Source of the DNA: Anisodus tanguticus
Lineage: Eukaryota; Streptophyta; Magnoliopsida; Solanales; Solanaceae
DNA: 64,000 nt
NCBI GenBank assembly: GCA_034509755.1
Contig: CM067555.1
Location: 47,388,255-47,452,254, forward strand
Reading direction: 5' to 3'
This document shows, piece by piece, positions 19,032 through 30,036 of this stretch (the stretch's first letter is position 1; each line of letters opens with the position of its first letter). The notes under the pieces are model-generated. The model was not told where the DNA came from. It saw only the letters and a program-made list of their open reading frames with translations, and searched no databases. Made by a program: the position numbers and the translations under genes.

Positions 19032-21017
19032 ATGTTGAAAATCCTTCTTGTTATTTTTTCTATACTTGGTTGTTTTTCATGGCCTAGTATCCAGAGCGAC
19101 TTGGAAACATACATAGTTCAAGTCGAATCTCCAAAAAGCAAAATATCCGTTCAATCATCACGAATGGATTTGGAGAGTTGGTATAGTTCTTTCTTGCCAA
19201 AGACCATAGCAGCCGCTGGCTCACATGAAAAGCCGCGATTGATATATTCATATCACAATGTGATGACAGGATTTGCAGCAAGATTATCAGCAGAGCAAGT
19301 GAAAGAAATGGAGAAGAAACCAGGCTTTGTATCTGCACAGCCACAAAGAATATTACCTTTGCACACTACACATACTCCAAGTTTTCTTGGATTGCAACAA
19401 AACATGGGCTTGTGGAGGGATTCCAACTATGGGAAGGGTGTGATCATTGGAGTCTTGGACACCGGGATTTCACCTGACCATCCTTCATTTAGCGACGAAG
19501 GGATGCCTCCTCCTCCTGCTAAATGGAGGGGCGGGTGTGAATGGAACTTCTTTACAAAGTGTAACAAGAAGCTCATTGGTGCGAGGACCTTTCAAATAGG
19601 CAGTTCGCCGTTAGATGATGATGGACATGGTACACACACTGCCAGCACAGCTGCTGGAAGTTTTGTGAAAGGTGCCAATGTGAATGGGAATGCTAACGGC
19701 ACTGCAGTTGGGATTGCCCCTCTTGCTCACCTGGCCATTTATAAGGTCTGTGACTCGTTTGGTTGCTCCGACAGTGACATTCTAGCTGGCATGGATGCGG
19801 CTATTGATGATGGGGTCGATATCCTATCTATTTCCCTTGGTGGAAGTAGCAAGGCATTCTACAATGATCCAATTGTACTCGGTGCCTATAGTGCAACACA
19901 AAGAGGTATTCTTGTAAGTTGCGCTGCCGGTAATAATGGTCCATACGATAGCACCTTATCAAATGAAGCTCCGTGGATACTGACAGTAGGTGCAAGCACT
20001 CTAGACAGGAAACTTAAGGCCACTATTAAACTCGGAAACAATAAACAATTCGAGGGCGAATCAGCATTTAATCCAAAGGGTCATAATTCAACATTTTCCC
20101 CTTTGTTTGATCCTGCACTGAATCCAACTGACGTTGATAGCCCTTACTGCGGAAGAGGTACACTGAATGACCCTGATATTAAATATAAAATAGTTTTGTG
20201 CATGGCAGGTGGTGGTTATTCCAGGATTGGAAAAGGACAAGCTGTAAAAGATGCTGGCGGTGTTGGCATGATTATCTACAATGGGCCAGATGTTGGTGTC
20301 ACTAAGTCAGCTGATGCTCACGTCCTGCCAGCTTTGGTTATTACTTATCAAGATGGAATGAATATTCTTGCCTACATGAAATCAACATCAAAACCAGTTG
20401 CAAGAATTTCATTCCAAGGAACAATAATCGGAGATAAAGATGCTCCGGTGGTTGCTTCATTTTCTTCTCGAGGACCTAGTTTAGCTAGTCCTGGAATCTT
20501 GAAGCCTGATATTATTGGTCCTGGTGTTAACATTCTTGCTGCTTATCCTACCTTCGTGCACAAAAGATATACCTTCAATATTTTATTAGGCACCTCTATG
20601 TCTTGTCCTCACCTCAGTGGAGTAGCAGCATTGCTGAAAAGCGCACACCCCACTTGGTCCCCTGCAGCTATTAAATCAGCAATCATGACAACTGCTAATA
20701 CAGTAAACCTTGCCAACAATCCCATCTTAGATGAAAGGCTCCTTCCAGCTAGCATTTTCGCCATTGGTGCTGGACATGTCAATCCATCAAGAGCTAATGA
20801 TCCAGGACTAGTTTACGATACGCAATCTGAGGACTATTTGCCTTACCTTTGTGGTTTGAACTATACAAATGGACAGGTAAGAAACCTTCTACAACGTAGG
20901 GTGGATTGCAAGCAAGTGAAAAGTATTCCCGAAGCACAACTAAATTATCCTTCATTCTCCATTAGACTTGGAACACATGTACAAACATATACAAGAACGG
21001 TGACTTCTCAATGTTGA
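19032..21017 (+). CDS. P69-type subtilase, C-terminally truncated (copy 1)
   Basis: An intronless 661-residue frame for a secreted S8 serine protease. Residues 1-22 form a signal peptide ending SIQS, followed by an I9 propeptide to about 112. The catalytic set is complete: Asp143 (VLDTGISPDHP), His199 (DDGHGTH), Asn301 (AAGNNGP) and Ser522 (GTSMSCPH), with a PA domain inserted in between. P69 proteases act in the apoplast and include pathogenesis-related members. Compared with copy 2, four residues are missing just before the active Ser and 88 bp are deleted after TYTRTVT, which shifts the frame and removes the Fn3-like domain (normal length about 747). That domain is important in plant subtilases, so the product is probably inactive. 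It could also be a true pseudogene. Confidence 0.88.
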   Translation: MLKILLVIFSILGCFSWPSIQSDLETYIVQVESPKSKISVQSSRMDLESWYSSFLPKTIAAAGSHEKPRLIYSYHNVMTGFAARLSAEQVKEMEKKPGFVSAQPQRILPLHTTHTPSFLGLQQNMGLWRDSNYGKGVIIGVLDTGISPDHPSFSDEGMPPPPAKWRGGCEWNFFTKCNKKLIGARTFQIGSSPLDDDGHGTHTASTAAGSFVKGANVNGNANGTAVGIAPLAHLAIYKVCDSFGCSDSDILAGMDAAIDDGVDILSISLGGSSKAFYNDPIVLGAYSATQRGILVSCAAGNNGPYDSTLSNEAPWILTVGASTLDRKLKATIKLGNNKQFEGESAFNPKGHNSTFSPLFDPALNPTDVDSPYCGRGTLNDPDIKYKIVLCMAGGGYSRIGKGQAVKDAGGVGMIIYNGPDVGVTKSADAHVLPALVITYQDGMNILAYMKSTSKPVARISFQGTIIGDKDAPVVASFSSRGPSLASPGILKPDIIGPGVNILAAYPTFVHKRYTFNILLGTSMSCPHLSGVAALLKSAHPTWSPAAIKSAIMTTANTVNLANNPILDERLLPASIFAIGAGHVNPSRANDPGLVYDTQSEDYLPYLCGLNYTNGQVRNLLQRRVDCKQVKSIPEAQLNYPSFSIRLGTHVQTYTRTVTSQC

Positions 21018-21172
21018 ACCAAAAGAAGTTGGAATACCAAGTGACCTTTTCAATAAGAGCTAATAGTTCAAACAGTGGTGTTGTTCAAGGATTCTTGAAA
21101 TGGACTAATAATAGGCACTCCGTAAGAAGTCCAATTGCAATTGTGCTAGACACTGCTAGATTGGATTTCTAG
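21018..21172 (+). pseudogene. Frame-shifted Fn3 tail of subtilase copy 1
   Basis: Beyond the premature TGA the sequence still encodes, in another frame, LNQKKLEYQVTFSIRANSSN and GFLKWTNNRHSVRSPIAIV, ending with TAG at 21170-21172. This is the last third of the Fn3-like domain and shows the gene was once full length. Confidence 0.85.
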
Positions 21173-21273
21173 ATTTTTTTTCTTCTTGTAGGTGATCATT
21201 GTTTTTGTTGTTGTTGTTGAGCATTGTTACAATGTGAAACAAGCCTATATAATGGCTTCAATCCAAGACGTTG

Positions 21274-21279
21274 AATAAA
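21274..21279 (+). terminator. Polyadenylation signal, subtilase copy 1
   Basis: AATAAA about 100 bp after the original stop codon. Confidence 0.5.
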
Positions 21280-22254
21280 TGCCAAAAGTATTCACATTCT
21301 ATTTGGCAAGACAAATGAGCTGAGCTTATTCTGAAGAGAAGATAGATCTATGGTATTAATAATTACTAATGTATATGATCTCTATAGTTTAAGGTTTTTA
21401 ACGAAGCAATTCATGTAAATTTAATACTATTATTATGGTAATAGAAAGGTAGAGGTTTTGAGGTAGAGTTTCACTATCATTAATCAAGAAAATATCATTC
21501 CATCGGCCTTTCTTGTTAGTTTGAGGCATCTTTTACCCATCTAATGTGGTAAATTAGTCGTATAATGTCTTGAAAGTTAAGTTTTTTCATGCTAATATAT
21601 TTCGTTTTGGCAGTTTCATTAAAATCTTGTTAGTGAATTGGTCCTTGTTCGATCGTACAAGTGTAAGTGTAGGCAAGTCTTTGTAATGACGGCTAAGGCA
21701 ATTTGTCACGACCCAATTCTATAAGGCCAGAAATGCCACCTAGTGCACTAATCCACCCAGGGAAATACTGGTGAAGACACGGATTGGGGGCATGTGGATC
21801 TCTCTTTTCTCTAATCAGCTGGAGCTTGCACCGAATTGCTTACCCGCGGAACTCATTTAACCCGACCCTGCATAAGTACCAATGCCCCTTCCCCTTTCAC
21901 CTCTAGGAAAAACTTCAGGGATGAGCCAAAAACAGGTATCTCAAACTAAAAATAACGACTGTATACACGGCTTGACCATAAAGTATTAGCATAAGGTTCA
22001 CATGTGCAACTTAATTTTTATCATTATGAAAACTAAATACACCCACTAACGAGTACATGGAACATGATAAAATCTAGTATCCAGATTTCAGTATGATTAT
22101 ACAACTAACCAAAACAAAATAACTAACTCTAGTGCTCATGGCTCACCACCTTGCTAAAGATGGTGGCTTTCAAACTGCATCCTCTAGCTGAACTTCGAGA
22201 CATGAAACCAAGTAGTACAATAAGCTTTATAGACCTCCTTTTAAAGAGATTTGA
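21280..22254. other. Intergenic downstream of subtilase copy 1
   Basis: No gene seen. From 21705 the sequence TGTCACGACCCAATTCTATA looks like the start of a gypsy-type LTR, similar to the start at 23228, but no partner end was found. Confidence 0.4.
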
Positions 22255-22620
22255 AAGAAGGATATGTCAAAGAGATTTGACTACCATCAGAAGGTAAATT
22301 ATGTTTTAAGCCTTTATAGAACTTACATTCATGTAACAATTTTTGATAGGGTTAAGGGTCAAAACACACCCCTCAAGTATTATTTTTTTTGAGTTTTCTA
22401 TCTGAACTATCAGGTGTAATAGTTTTCGATCTAAACTATTACTAACTAATTTGCAAAAAACACCTCAACTATCAGTTATTCACTTTTCCTACTTGAACTA
22501 TTACCAACTAGTTTGCAAAAAACACCTCATTAAAAGTGAACAACTTATAGTTGAGGTGTGTTTTGTATACTAGTTAGTATAGTTTAGGTAGAAAAAGTGA
22601 ACATTATTTTTTCATTCAAA
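22255..22620. repeat. Palindromic repeat, also found inverted after subtilase copy 2
   Basis: Contains AACTATCAGTTATTCACTTT and its complement in AAAAGTGAACAACTTATAGT, so it can fold back. A flanking tag, CTACCATCAGAAGGTAAATT at 22282, recurs on the opposite strand near 44640. Likely a MITE family member. Confidence 0.6.
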
Positions 22621-23222
22621 TTCTAATCGATCCATACTTTTTCCTATAGGTGAACTTTATTCCTGCAATGCTAGAATTCATAGTAAATTGAGATGATGGA
22701 CTAAGTCCAGTCCAAACTATATATGTCACAGAGTAAAGCATATAAGTAAAGAATCACATTGAAGGCAAGTGATGAAATAATAATTGACTTGGATGATTCT
22801 TATCCTTATAATCTCAGTTTTCGGCTACACCAAATACGATGAACTGACAAATAAATTTCAAGTTAATGGTTGTTTGACATATATGAAGGAAAAGGCAGTT
22901 AATGCAGAGACAAATTGTAAGTAAACATCACTTAAATATTGAGATTCATACCAGTCGTGCACTTCTTCTCAGTCACAGAACTGAAAACTCCATGTATTGA
23001 AACCGAACACGCAAAGGTTTTAGGATATCAGAAGACACTCCTCCATCCGTATTACAATAAACTTCTGATGGATTAAGTCCAATCAAATTGAATTGTCTAC
23101 AGCTATAACTGTATTTCTTATAATTGTGTTGCATGTAACACATAGCAATCCGAGTTTTTCATTCATAAATGGCTTTCTAGTATTTTCATCCGCAACTCAC
23201 ACAACTGGAGTCCAAAATAATA
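22621..23222. other. Intergenic, no gene seen
   Basis: AT-rich sequence without recognised features. The last bases (23223-23227, GAATA) are the target duplication of the following LTR. Confidence 0.4.
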
Positions 23223-24457
23223 GAATATGTCACGACTCAAACCGGAGGGTTGCAACGGGCACCCGGACCTTACATGCCGTGTACCACTACCCATACAGTC
23301 CACACCTAATCACAATTAACTAATCACGGCCACAAGGGTCGTCATTCAGTACTTTGCTGACATATATGAATATAGAAACAGTAAACCAGAAACCCAACTT
23401 ATATATATATCCACCAAGGCCGACGAGGCCGTACATGACTACTACACACATGACACATGTCTACAAGTCTCTAAAGAGTATACGACATCAAAAGGTCAGG
23501 ACAGGGCCCCGCCATACCCATATATACAAGCAAAAATATACCATACCAAGATTAGACCGACACTTCGAAACAAGGGGAGTGCTCCAAAATCCGCTGAGTC
23601 AGCAACCTACTAACGTGGATCGTCGTCCTGTCTAAGTGAACCTGCGGGCATGAAACGCAGCGTTCCCCGACAAAAGGGACGTCAATACGACTGATGTACC
23701 GAGTATGTCAGGCATAAGAAACATCATAACAGAGATACATAATAATCTGAAACAGAAACAATCGACCAAGATAGAAACAACTGACCAGTAGCAAATGCCT
23801 CTGAGGGTCCTAATACATATGCCTAATGTCATGCACAATGCAAATGCGGTATACATATAAATATTGGCCACACAAGGGCATCAATATTGGCTTCAAATGG
23901 GCATCTTTCTTTTCGTGATATATGTATCAGCTGCAGGTGGTGACACGTATATAACGCATTTCCCTTTTCCCCCATCCCCTACATATATATAATTCATATC
24001 ATATAATAGTGTATATAACACATGTGGGTCTAGGGTAATACATGAATATAATGCAAATGAAAATTCATGAATGACAATAAAACATTCTGAACTTATCGGG
24101 TGACATAATATCATTGTACCTTTGGCTAACATTGGGAATATTAACATCTTTCTCATATACCTCAATAAGGATTTAGGAACATATTTAGACATGCTTTTAA
24201 CATAGGAATCAATAACATTAATATTCTTAACTAATAGGAGTAGAATAATTTATGGAACAACATCACAGTTACGTTTCGTTACACGGAACATGCCAAAAGA
24301 AGAAATAATTTGCCTTAACATACCTTTATTAGTCTTGGAATTGTTGTTGAAAATCTTGAATTATCCTAAAACCTATGAGAACGGATCGAGAGCTTTGGAC
24401 TTTGCTAATATCAAAACTAAGAACAACTCTTTCTAATTGATTTGTTAAGATGGAAAC

Positions 24458-24779
24458 TGTTAAACAGAGCAATATACATGTGATATACACTGAATATATA
24501 GCAGTGTTTATCACATGTATATCAGTGATATACAGCAGCAACAACGCAGTGGGCGACCTCTTTGCTCGGTCGGTGGGCAGTGGCCCAACTCGTCCAGGCC
24601 CATCTCGGAATTGGGCAGCAAATCAGTGATCAAGTCATGTGTATTAAGGAAAGAATATTTTGTGTATATTGTAGTATATTTGTTACCTAGAATAGGATAT
24701 ACACTTACCATAAGTAGGATATACACTTACTATATTGTATAGTTAGAATTATGGTAGAAGAAGGGGATTATTTCTTTCA
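24458..24779 (+). repeat. 5' LTR of copia A1
   Basis: 322 bp from TGTTAAACAGAGC to TTTCTTTCA. It has an unusually GC-rich insert near 24537-24625 (GGTCGGTGGGCAGTGGCCCA) that the solo LTR at 7733 lacks. The repeated GATATACACTTAC block is shared with the family. Confidence 0.85.
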
Positions 24780-24939
24780 TGGTATCAAGAGACAAGGTCT
24801 AAAACAAAAGTTTTTTCTCTCAAACTTTTGCCTCCCTTTGGCCGAGACCCCCCCCTCCTCGGGTTTTTCTCTTCCAAAATTTCGTCTTCCGCTCTCAAAA
24901 ACCTCTCTTAAATTTCCCCTCTTTCTTTGTTCTTTCAAT

Positions 24940-26110
24940 ATGTCTAAGAACAATTTTCACCCTGCCCTCACGGTTTCCAATATCAAGCTAAGTGTCCCTA
25001 TTGTCCTTGAGATGGAAAACGTCCACTATGCAACGTGGGCGGAGTTGTTTAAAATTCACGCTATATCTTATCAAGTTCTTCATCACATCATTCATCCCGC
25101 TAGACCTCTTCCTGCGGAGGATCCTGAGTTATGGATTACACTTGATGCTACCGTTCTTCGGTGGATATACGCCACTATTTCGGTAGACCTTCTACAGACG
25201 ATTATTGAGCCGGATACCACGGCTATGGCTGCATGGAATAGATAGCGTGACATATTCCAAGACAACCAACATTCCCGTGTCGTCACACTCGAGCAGGAAT
25301 TCTCTCTCGTTCCAATGGATGAATTTTCGAACGTTTCGGCATATTGCAAGAAACTAAAGGAGTTGGCAGATCAACTCTGTAATGTTGGCGCACCAGTAAC
25401 AAATAATCGTCTAGTTCTACAGTTGGTTGCCGGTCTTTCAGAGTCCTATAATGGTGTTGGAACTCTCCTTCACCAAAGCAACCCTCTTCCCGACCTCCAT
25501 CAAGCCCGCTCCATGCTGACGTTGGAAGAAGCCGGTTTGGCTAAAAAGGCGGCTACCGGAGCAAGCCCAGTTGTCATGGTGGCGTCCTCTCCTAGTCCTC
25601 CTGGTTTAGTTAATAATTCGGGCCAAAACCATAATAATGGTGGCGGCAAGAATAATCGCAAAAATAATAACAAAAATTGCGGGGGCAAACGCGGCGGTTC
25701 TGGTGGCGATTCCGGTGGTCAACAAACAGGCGGTGGGTCCCAGCCAGGGTACAGTGGCCCACCACCACCGTGGGCCCAGCAGTGGGGCCCATGGCAGTGG
25801 AACCCATACCATCCGGCGGCGGTTTCCGGCGGCCGGTGGGGCTGGCCAACGATCCGGGCCCAATACCCGGCGGTGGCGGCCCGGCAGGCGGTGGCCAGGC
25901 GGCGGCAGCAACGGTGTCTACGGCCCAGCTCCAGCACGGCTAGGAGTTCTTGGGCCCCGACCTCCGCAAGCCCATCATGCAGCAGGCCCCACTCAGACCG
26001 ATATCGAGGCCGCGATGCACACGTTGGGATTGACTCAACCGGACCCAAATTGGTACATGGACACGGGGCCACTACTCACATGACTTCCGAATCGGTACTC
26101 TATCATCTTA
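24940..26110 (+). pseudogene. copia A1 gag and protease start, broken
   Basis: Starts at ATG 24940 with MSKNNFHPALTVSNIKLSV and the gag core ATWAELFKIHAISYQVLHH. A TAG at 25243 interrupts it (copy A2 has TTG there). Gag continues with NVSAYCKKLKELADQLCNVG and RSMLTLEEAGLAKKAA, then a Gly/Asn/Gln/Pro-rich linker that changes frame near 25830. The protease signature (WYMDTG, then TTHMTSES) is split by a frameshift near 26066. Gag would form the particle. No CCHC knuckle is visible; the linker is Gly-rich instead. Confidence 0.82.
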
Positions 26111-29100
26111 TTTCAATTTGAGCACCCCTCGGGGGATAATTGTTGGTAATGGCAGTTCTATTCAAATTCTAGGGTATGGTCAGAAAACATTGTCTCCTCC
26201 CAATCCACCACTCCTCTTGAAAAATACTTTACATGCTCCTAAATTGATTAAAAATTTAGTGTACGTCCGAAAATTCACAAATGACAATTACATTTATTCG
26301 TTGAATTTGATCCTTTCGGTTTCTCTCGTGAAGGATTTCAAGACGGGGAGCCATCTCATGAGGTGTGATAGTAGGGGGATCTGTATCCTATCATGCCGGT
26401 TTCGATCCATCGAGTCCACCTTGCGTCAACTTTTGCGACCATTTCTCCTTCCATGTGGCATGCTCGTACGGGTCATCCGGGATCTTCTATTTTATCAGCC
26501 TTAGATAAAAATAGCTTTATTTCTTGTAAGGGTACGAGTCGTACTCCACTTTGTCAGTCTTGTTCATTAGGAAAAATTGTTAAGTTGCCATTTGTAGACT
26601 CCAAATCTCATACTTCAAAGCCCTTTGATATTATTCATAGCGACTTATGGACATCTCCTGCTCTTAGTTCAATGGGTCATCGATATTATGTTCTCTTTTT
26701 AGATGATTATTCTAGATTTTTGTGGACGTTTTCAATTGCGAATAAATCACAAGTGTTTTCCGTCTTCATCAAATTTAGAGCGTTCATTCGTACTCAATTC
26801 GAAAGAGAAATAAAAAATATTCAATGTGATAATGGGAAAGAGTATGACAATAGGGAGTTTCGGGAGTTTTGTGCTAATAATGGGATAAATTTTCATTTTT
26901 CGTGTCCTCATACATATTCACAAAATGGGAAAGCCGAACGCAAAATTCGTTCCATAAATAACATTGTCAGAACTCTCTTAATTCATGCCTCCATACCTCC
27001 CTATTTTTGGCATCATGCTCTACAAATGGCCACATATCTTCTTAACATAATTCCGTCTAAAGGTCTGACATATTCTTCCCCCCTCAAAATCCTATATAAA
27101 AAGAACCCTTCTTATTCTCATCTTAGGATTTTTGGGTGCTTGTGTTATCTGTTATTCCCATCCACCACAATTAACAAACTTCAGGCTCGGTCTACCCCGT
27201 GTGTATTTTTGGGTTATCCGTCGAATCATCGTGGTTATAAGTGTTTTGATTTATCCTCCAAGAAAATCATTATAAATCGCCATGTCATTTTTTATGAAAC
27301 CCAATTCCCTTTTACGAAAGTTCATACTCCCGAGCCTAAGTCGTATAATTTTTTGGATGACCAAATATCCCCGTATATTATTCAAAATTTTTCGAACTTC
27401 TCCCGCACCCTAAATCCTCCAGCGGGCCCACTGCCCGCTGGACCCACAGTACCGCATCGCCCAGTCATTCCAGCCACTGGAACAGTTCCAGAAATTGGGC
27501 CAGTCCGGCCCAATTCTGGGCCGGTCCAAATTCGATGAGTCCAAACCGATTTAGGCCGGCGGAGCCCAGCCCACCGCCCGCCGGCCGCGCTCCGAGCCGA
27601 GAAAATTCCCAAAATTCACTCAATTCTTCCTCGAGTCATAGACCGGTCACTCGAAGTCAACGGGGTATTTTTACACCTAAAAGACATTTTAATTTACATT
27701 CTGATGTCTCTAAATCCCCCTTGCCCCGCAATCCTGTGTCCGCATTAAATGACCCTAATTGGAAAATTGCTATGACTGATGAATATAATGCTCTTATTGA
27801 TAATAAGACGTGGGAGTTGGTGCCCCGTCCATATGGTATTAATGTTATCAGGTCTATGTGGATTTTTGCTCATAAGGAGAATTCAGATGGGTCCTTTGCT
27901 CGACATAAGGCGCGACTTGTTGGTGATGGTAAGACTCAGCAGGTTGGAATTGATTGTGGTGAGACGTTTAGTCCGGTGGTCAAACCGGCTACCATTCGCA
28001 CTGTGCTTAGCTTGGCTCTTTCAAAGACTTGGCCAATTCATCAGTTGGATGTCAAGAATGCTTTTCTACATGGTGATCTCAAGAAAATAGTCTATATGCA
28101 TCAGCCGTTGGGTTTCAGGGATCCCAACCGCCCTAATCATGTCTGTTTGTTGAAGAAATCATTATATGGGCTTAAGCAGTCTCCACGGGCACAGGTATAC
28201 ACAATTTGCGACTTTGTTTCGACTATTGGGTTCACTCACAGCAGGTCAGATAATTCCTTGTTCATCTACCGCCGTGGGTCGTCATTGGCCTACATTCTGT
28301 TGTATGTGGATTATATCATCTTGACTGCCTCTTCCGATGCCTTGCGCCAGTCTATCATGACCATGCTCAGTTCTGAGTTTGCTATGAAAGCCTTTGAGTT
28401 ATTTTTTGGGGATTGCCGTCAAGCGTCATTCAGGTGGCTTATTTTTGTCTCAACGAAAATATGCTGCTGAGATCATAGAGAGGGCTGGGATGTCATCCTG
28501 TAAGTCCACTTCCACGCCAGTTGATGCAAACCCGAAGCTAAGTGCCGCAGCAGGTGCACCATACGAGGACCCGACCCGCTATCGCAGTCTTGTAGGGGCC
28601 CTCCGGTATCTTACCTTTACCAGACCGGATATTACGTATGCAGTTCAGCAGGTGTGTTTATTCATGCATGATCCCAGGGTTGAGCACATGAATGCAATCA
28701 AACGCATTATCCGGTATATTCAGGGGACACTGGACTATGGGTTGCACTTATACCCTTCATCTACATCCACACTTGTCTCTTACACGGATGCTGATTGGGG
28801 TGGTTGTTCCGATACCAGACGATCGACGTCTGGCTACTGTATGTTCCTTGGCAACAACTTGGTCTCATGGTCGGCAAAGCGTCAAGCAACTCTATCACGC
28901 TCCAGTGCAGAGACAGAATATCGAGGGGTAGCGAATGTGGTCTCCGAATCATGTTGGCTACGTAATTTGCTGTTGGAGCTTCATTGTCCCATTCAGAAGG
29001 CAACCTTGGTATATTGCGATAACATTAGTGCCATCTACCTTTCAGGTAACCCGGTTCAACACCAGCGCACCAAGCATATCGAAATGGACATTCACTTTGT

Positions 29101-29254
29101 CCGTGAAAAGGTTGCAAAGGGTCAAGTTCGCGTATGCCATGTCCCGTCTCGTTATCAAATTGCGAGACATCTTTACAAAGGGTCTACCGGTTTCTCTTTG
29201 AAGATTTTAGGGACGAGTCTCGGCGTTCGAAAACCGCCCGCTATGACTACGGGG
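26111..29254 (+). pseudogene. copia A1 integrase, RT and RNase H, broken
   Basis: Integrase is open from about 26440: WHARTGHPGSS, CQSCSLGK, FDIIHSDLWTSP, QCDNGKEYDN and SQNGKAERKIRSINNIV all present. RT (27730-28400) shows LNDPNWKIAMTDEYNAL, LDVKNAFLHGDLKK and KSLYGLKQSPRA, but the catalytic YVDD reads YVDYI at about 28303-28317, losing the second Asp. A frameshift at about 28400 leads to RNase H (VSYTDADWGG, TLSRSSAETEYRGVANVV, KHIEMDIHFVREKV), and the end DIFTKG is altered to RHLYKGSTG. Not functional. Confidence 0.85.
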
Positions 29255-29658
29255 GTGTGTTAAACGAGCAATATACATGTGATACGTAAAATCGAAAATG
29301 GTATGATGCCTTTGTGTATATACGTTACTTGTCTCTAATGAATTCCTAAAGGTAAAGTAATGGCTGCCAACATGTCTTAAACTCACGCCACATAGACAAC
29401 CCTCCTTAACAAATGTCATCTCCCAACGTACTACAATGCCACCTAATTGATATATTGCCTTGGTCACTTATACGACTCCTTTCATTAATTAGTCGATCGT
29501 TGTTGGCCCACTCAATAAGTCTTAAATTATTTCGGAGTTTTATCCTTATATATATACTAAGCTCTTTATCAACATACGTAAATATAACGTAAATTCTCCA
29601 AGGTCCGGATCTACTTGCCTATGTTTAGGTGCTCAAACCATACCCCAAAATTACGGGA

Positions 29659-29837
29659 TATTACAGAATAGTTCTCAATATTATTTTCCATTAATTGTAT
29701 ATCTCCTATTTTAGGTAGAATTATAATCCTTTTGTAATTAGGATAATTAGTTACCTAGTTTGTATCAAAGTAAATATTCTTGTAACCTTATATATTGTAA
29801 ATCATTCATCAATAAAATCAAAGAACATATTCTTTTA
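29659..29837 (+). repeat. 5' LTR of copia B
   Basis: Aligns with 34213-34393. Its first bases (TATTACAGAATA) overlap the apparent end of the gypsy-type LTR, so the exact start is uncertain (29659 or 29671). Confidence 0.7.
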
Positions 29838-30036
29838 TGGTATCAGTATCCTAAAACTACAAACCCTACCCTAGCCGCCAATACACCTTCTCGACCACCA
29901 CCTTTTTTCCAAGTTGGCACCTAGCCCACATCGGAACCCTATCCGCGACCTCTCTCGGCCGCCCCCTCTTTTCCCCACGACAGAACCCTAGTTTTTTCGG
30001 CCATTCTCTCTCTCTTCCTCATAAATTTTCTCTTCC

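Larger units (their letters stand above)
24458..29284 (+). mobile_element. Ty1/copia element A1, 3' LTR truncated
   Basis: The 5' LTR (24458-24779) is followed by the primer site TGGTATCAAGAGAC (24780-24793), gag and pol. A purine tract (ACTACGGGGG) precedes a 3' LTR that is only about 27 bp long (TGTTAAACGAGCAATATACA) before host LTR sequence resumes at 29285. A deletion therefore removed most of the 3' LTR and probably some host sequence. Confidence 0.88.
23228..29665. repeat. gypsy-type solo LTR, split by a copia element
   Basis: Starts TGTCACGACTCAAACCGGAG and ends CGGGATATTACA, a form common in Solanaceae chromovirus-type gypsy LTRs. GAATA flanks it at 23223-23227 and 29666-29670. The LTR itself is 23228-24457 plus 29285-29665 (about 1.6 kb); the middle is a copia insertion. 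The right boundary is uncertain because the next copia LTR may start at 29659 and also contains GAATA. Confidence 0.65.

Noticed and set aside
25606..26072. Minus-strand Pro/Gly/Cys-rich frames of about 100 residues
   Set aside because: These are antisense shadows of the GC-rich gag linker of copia A1.
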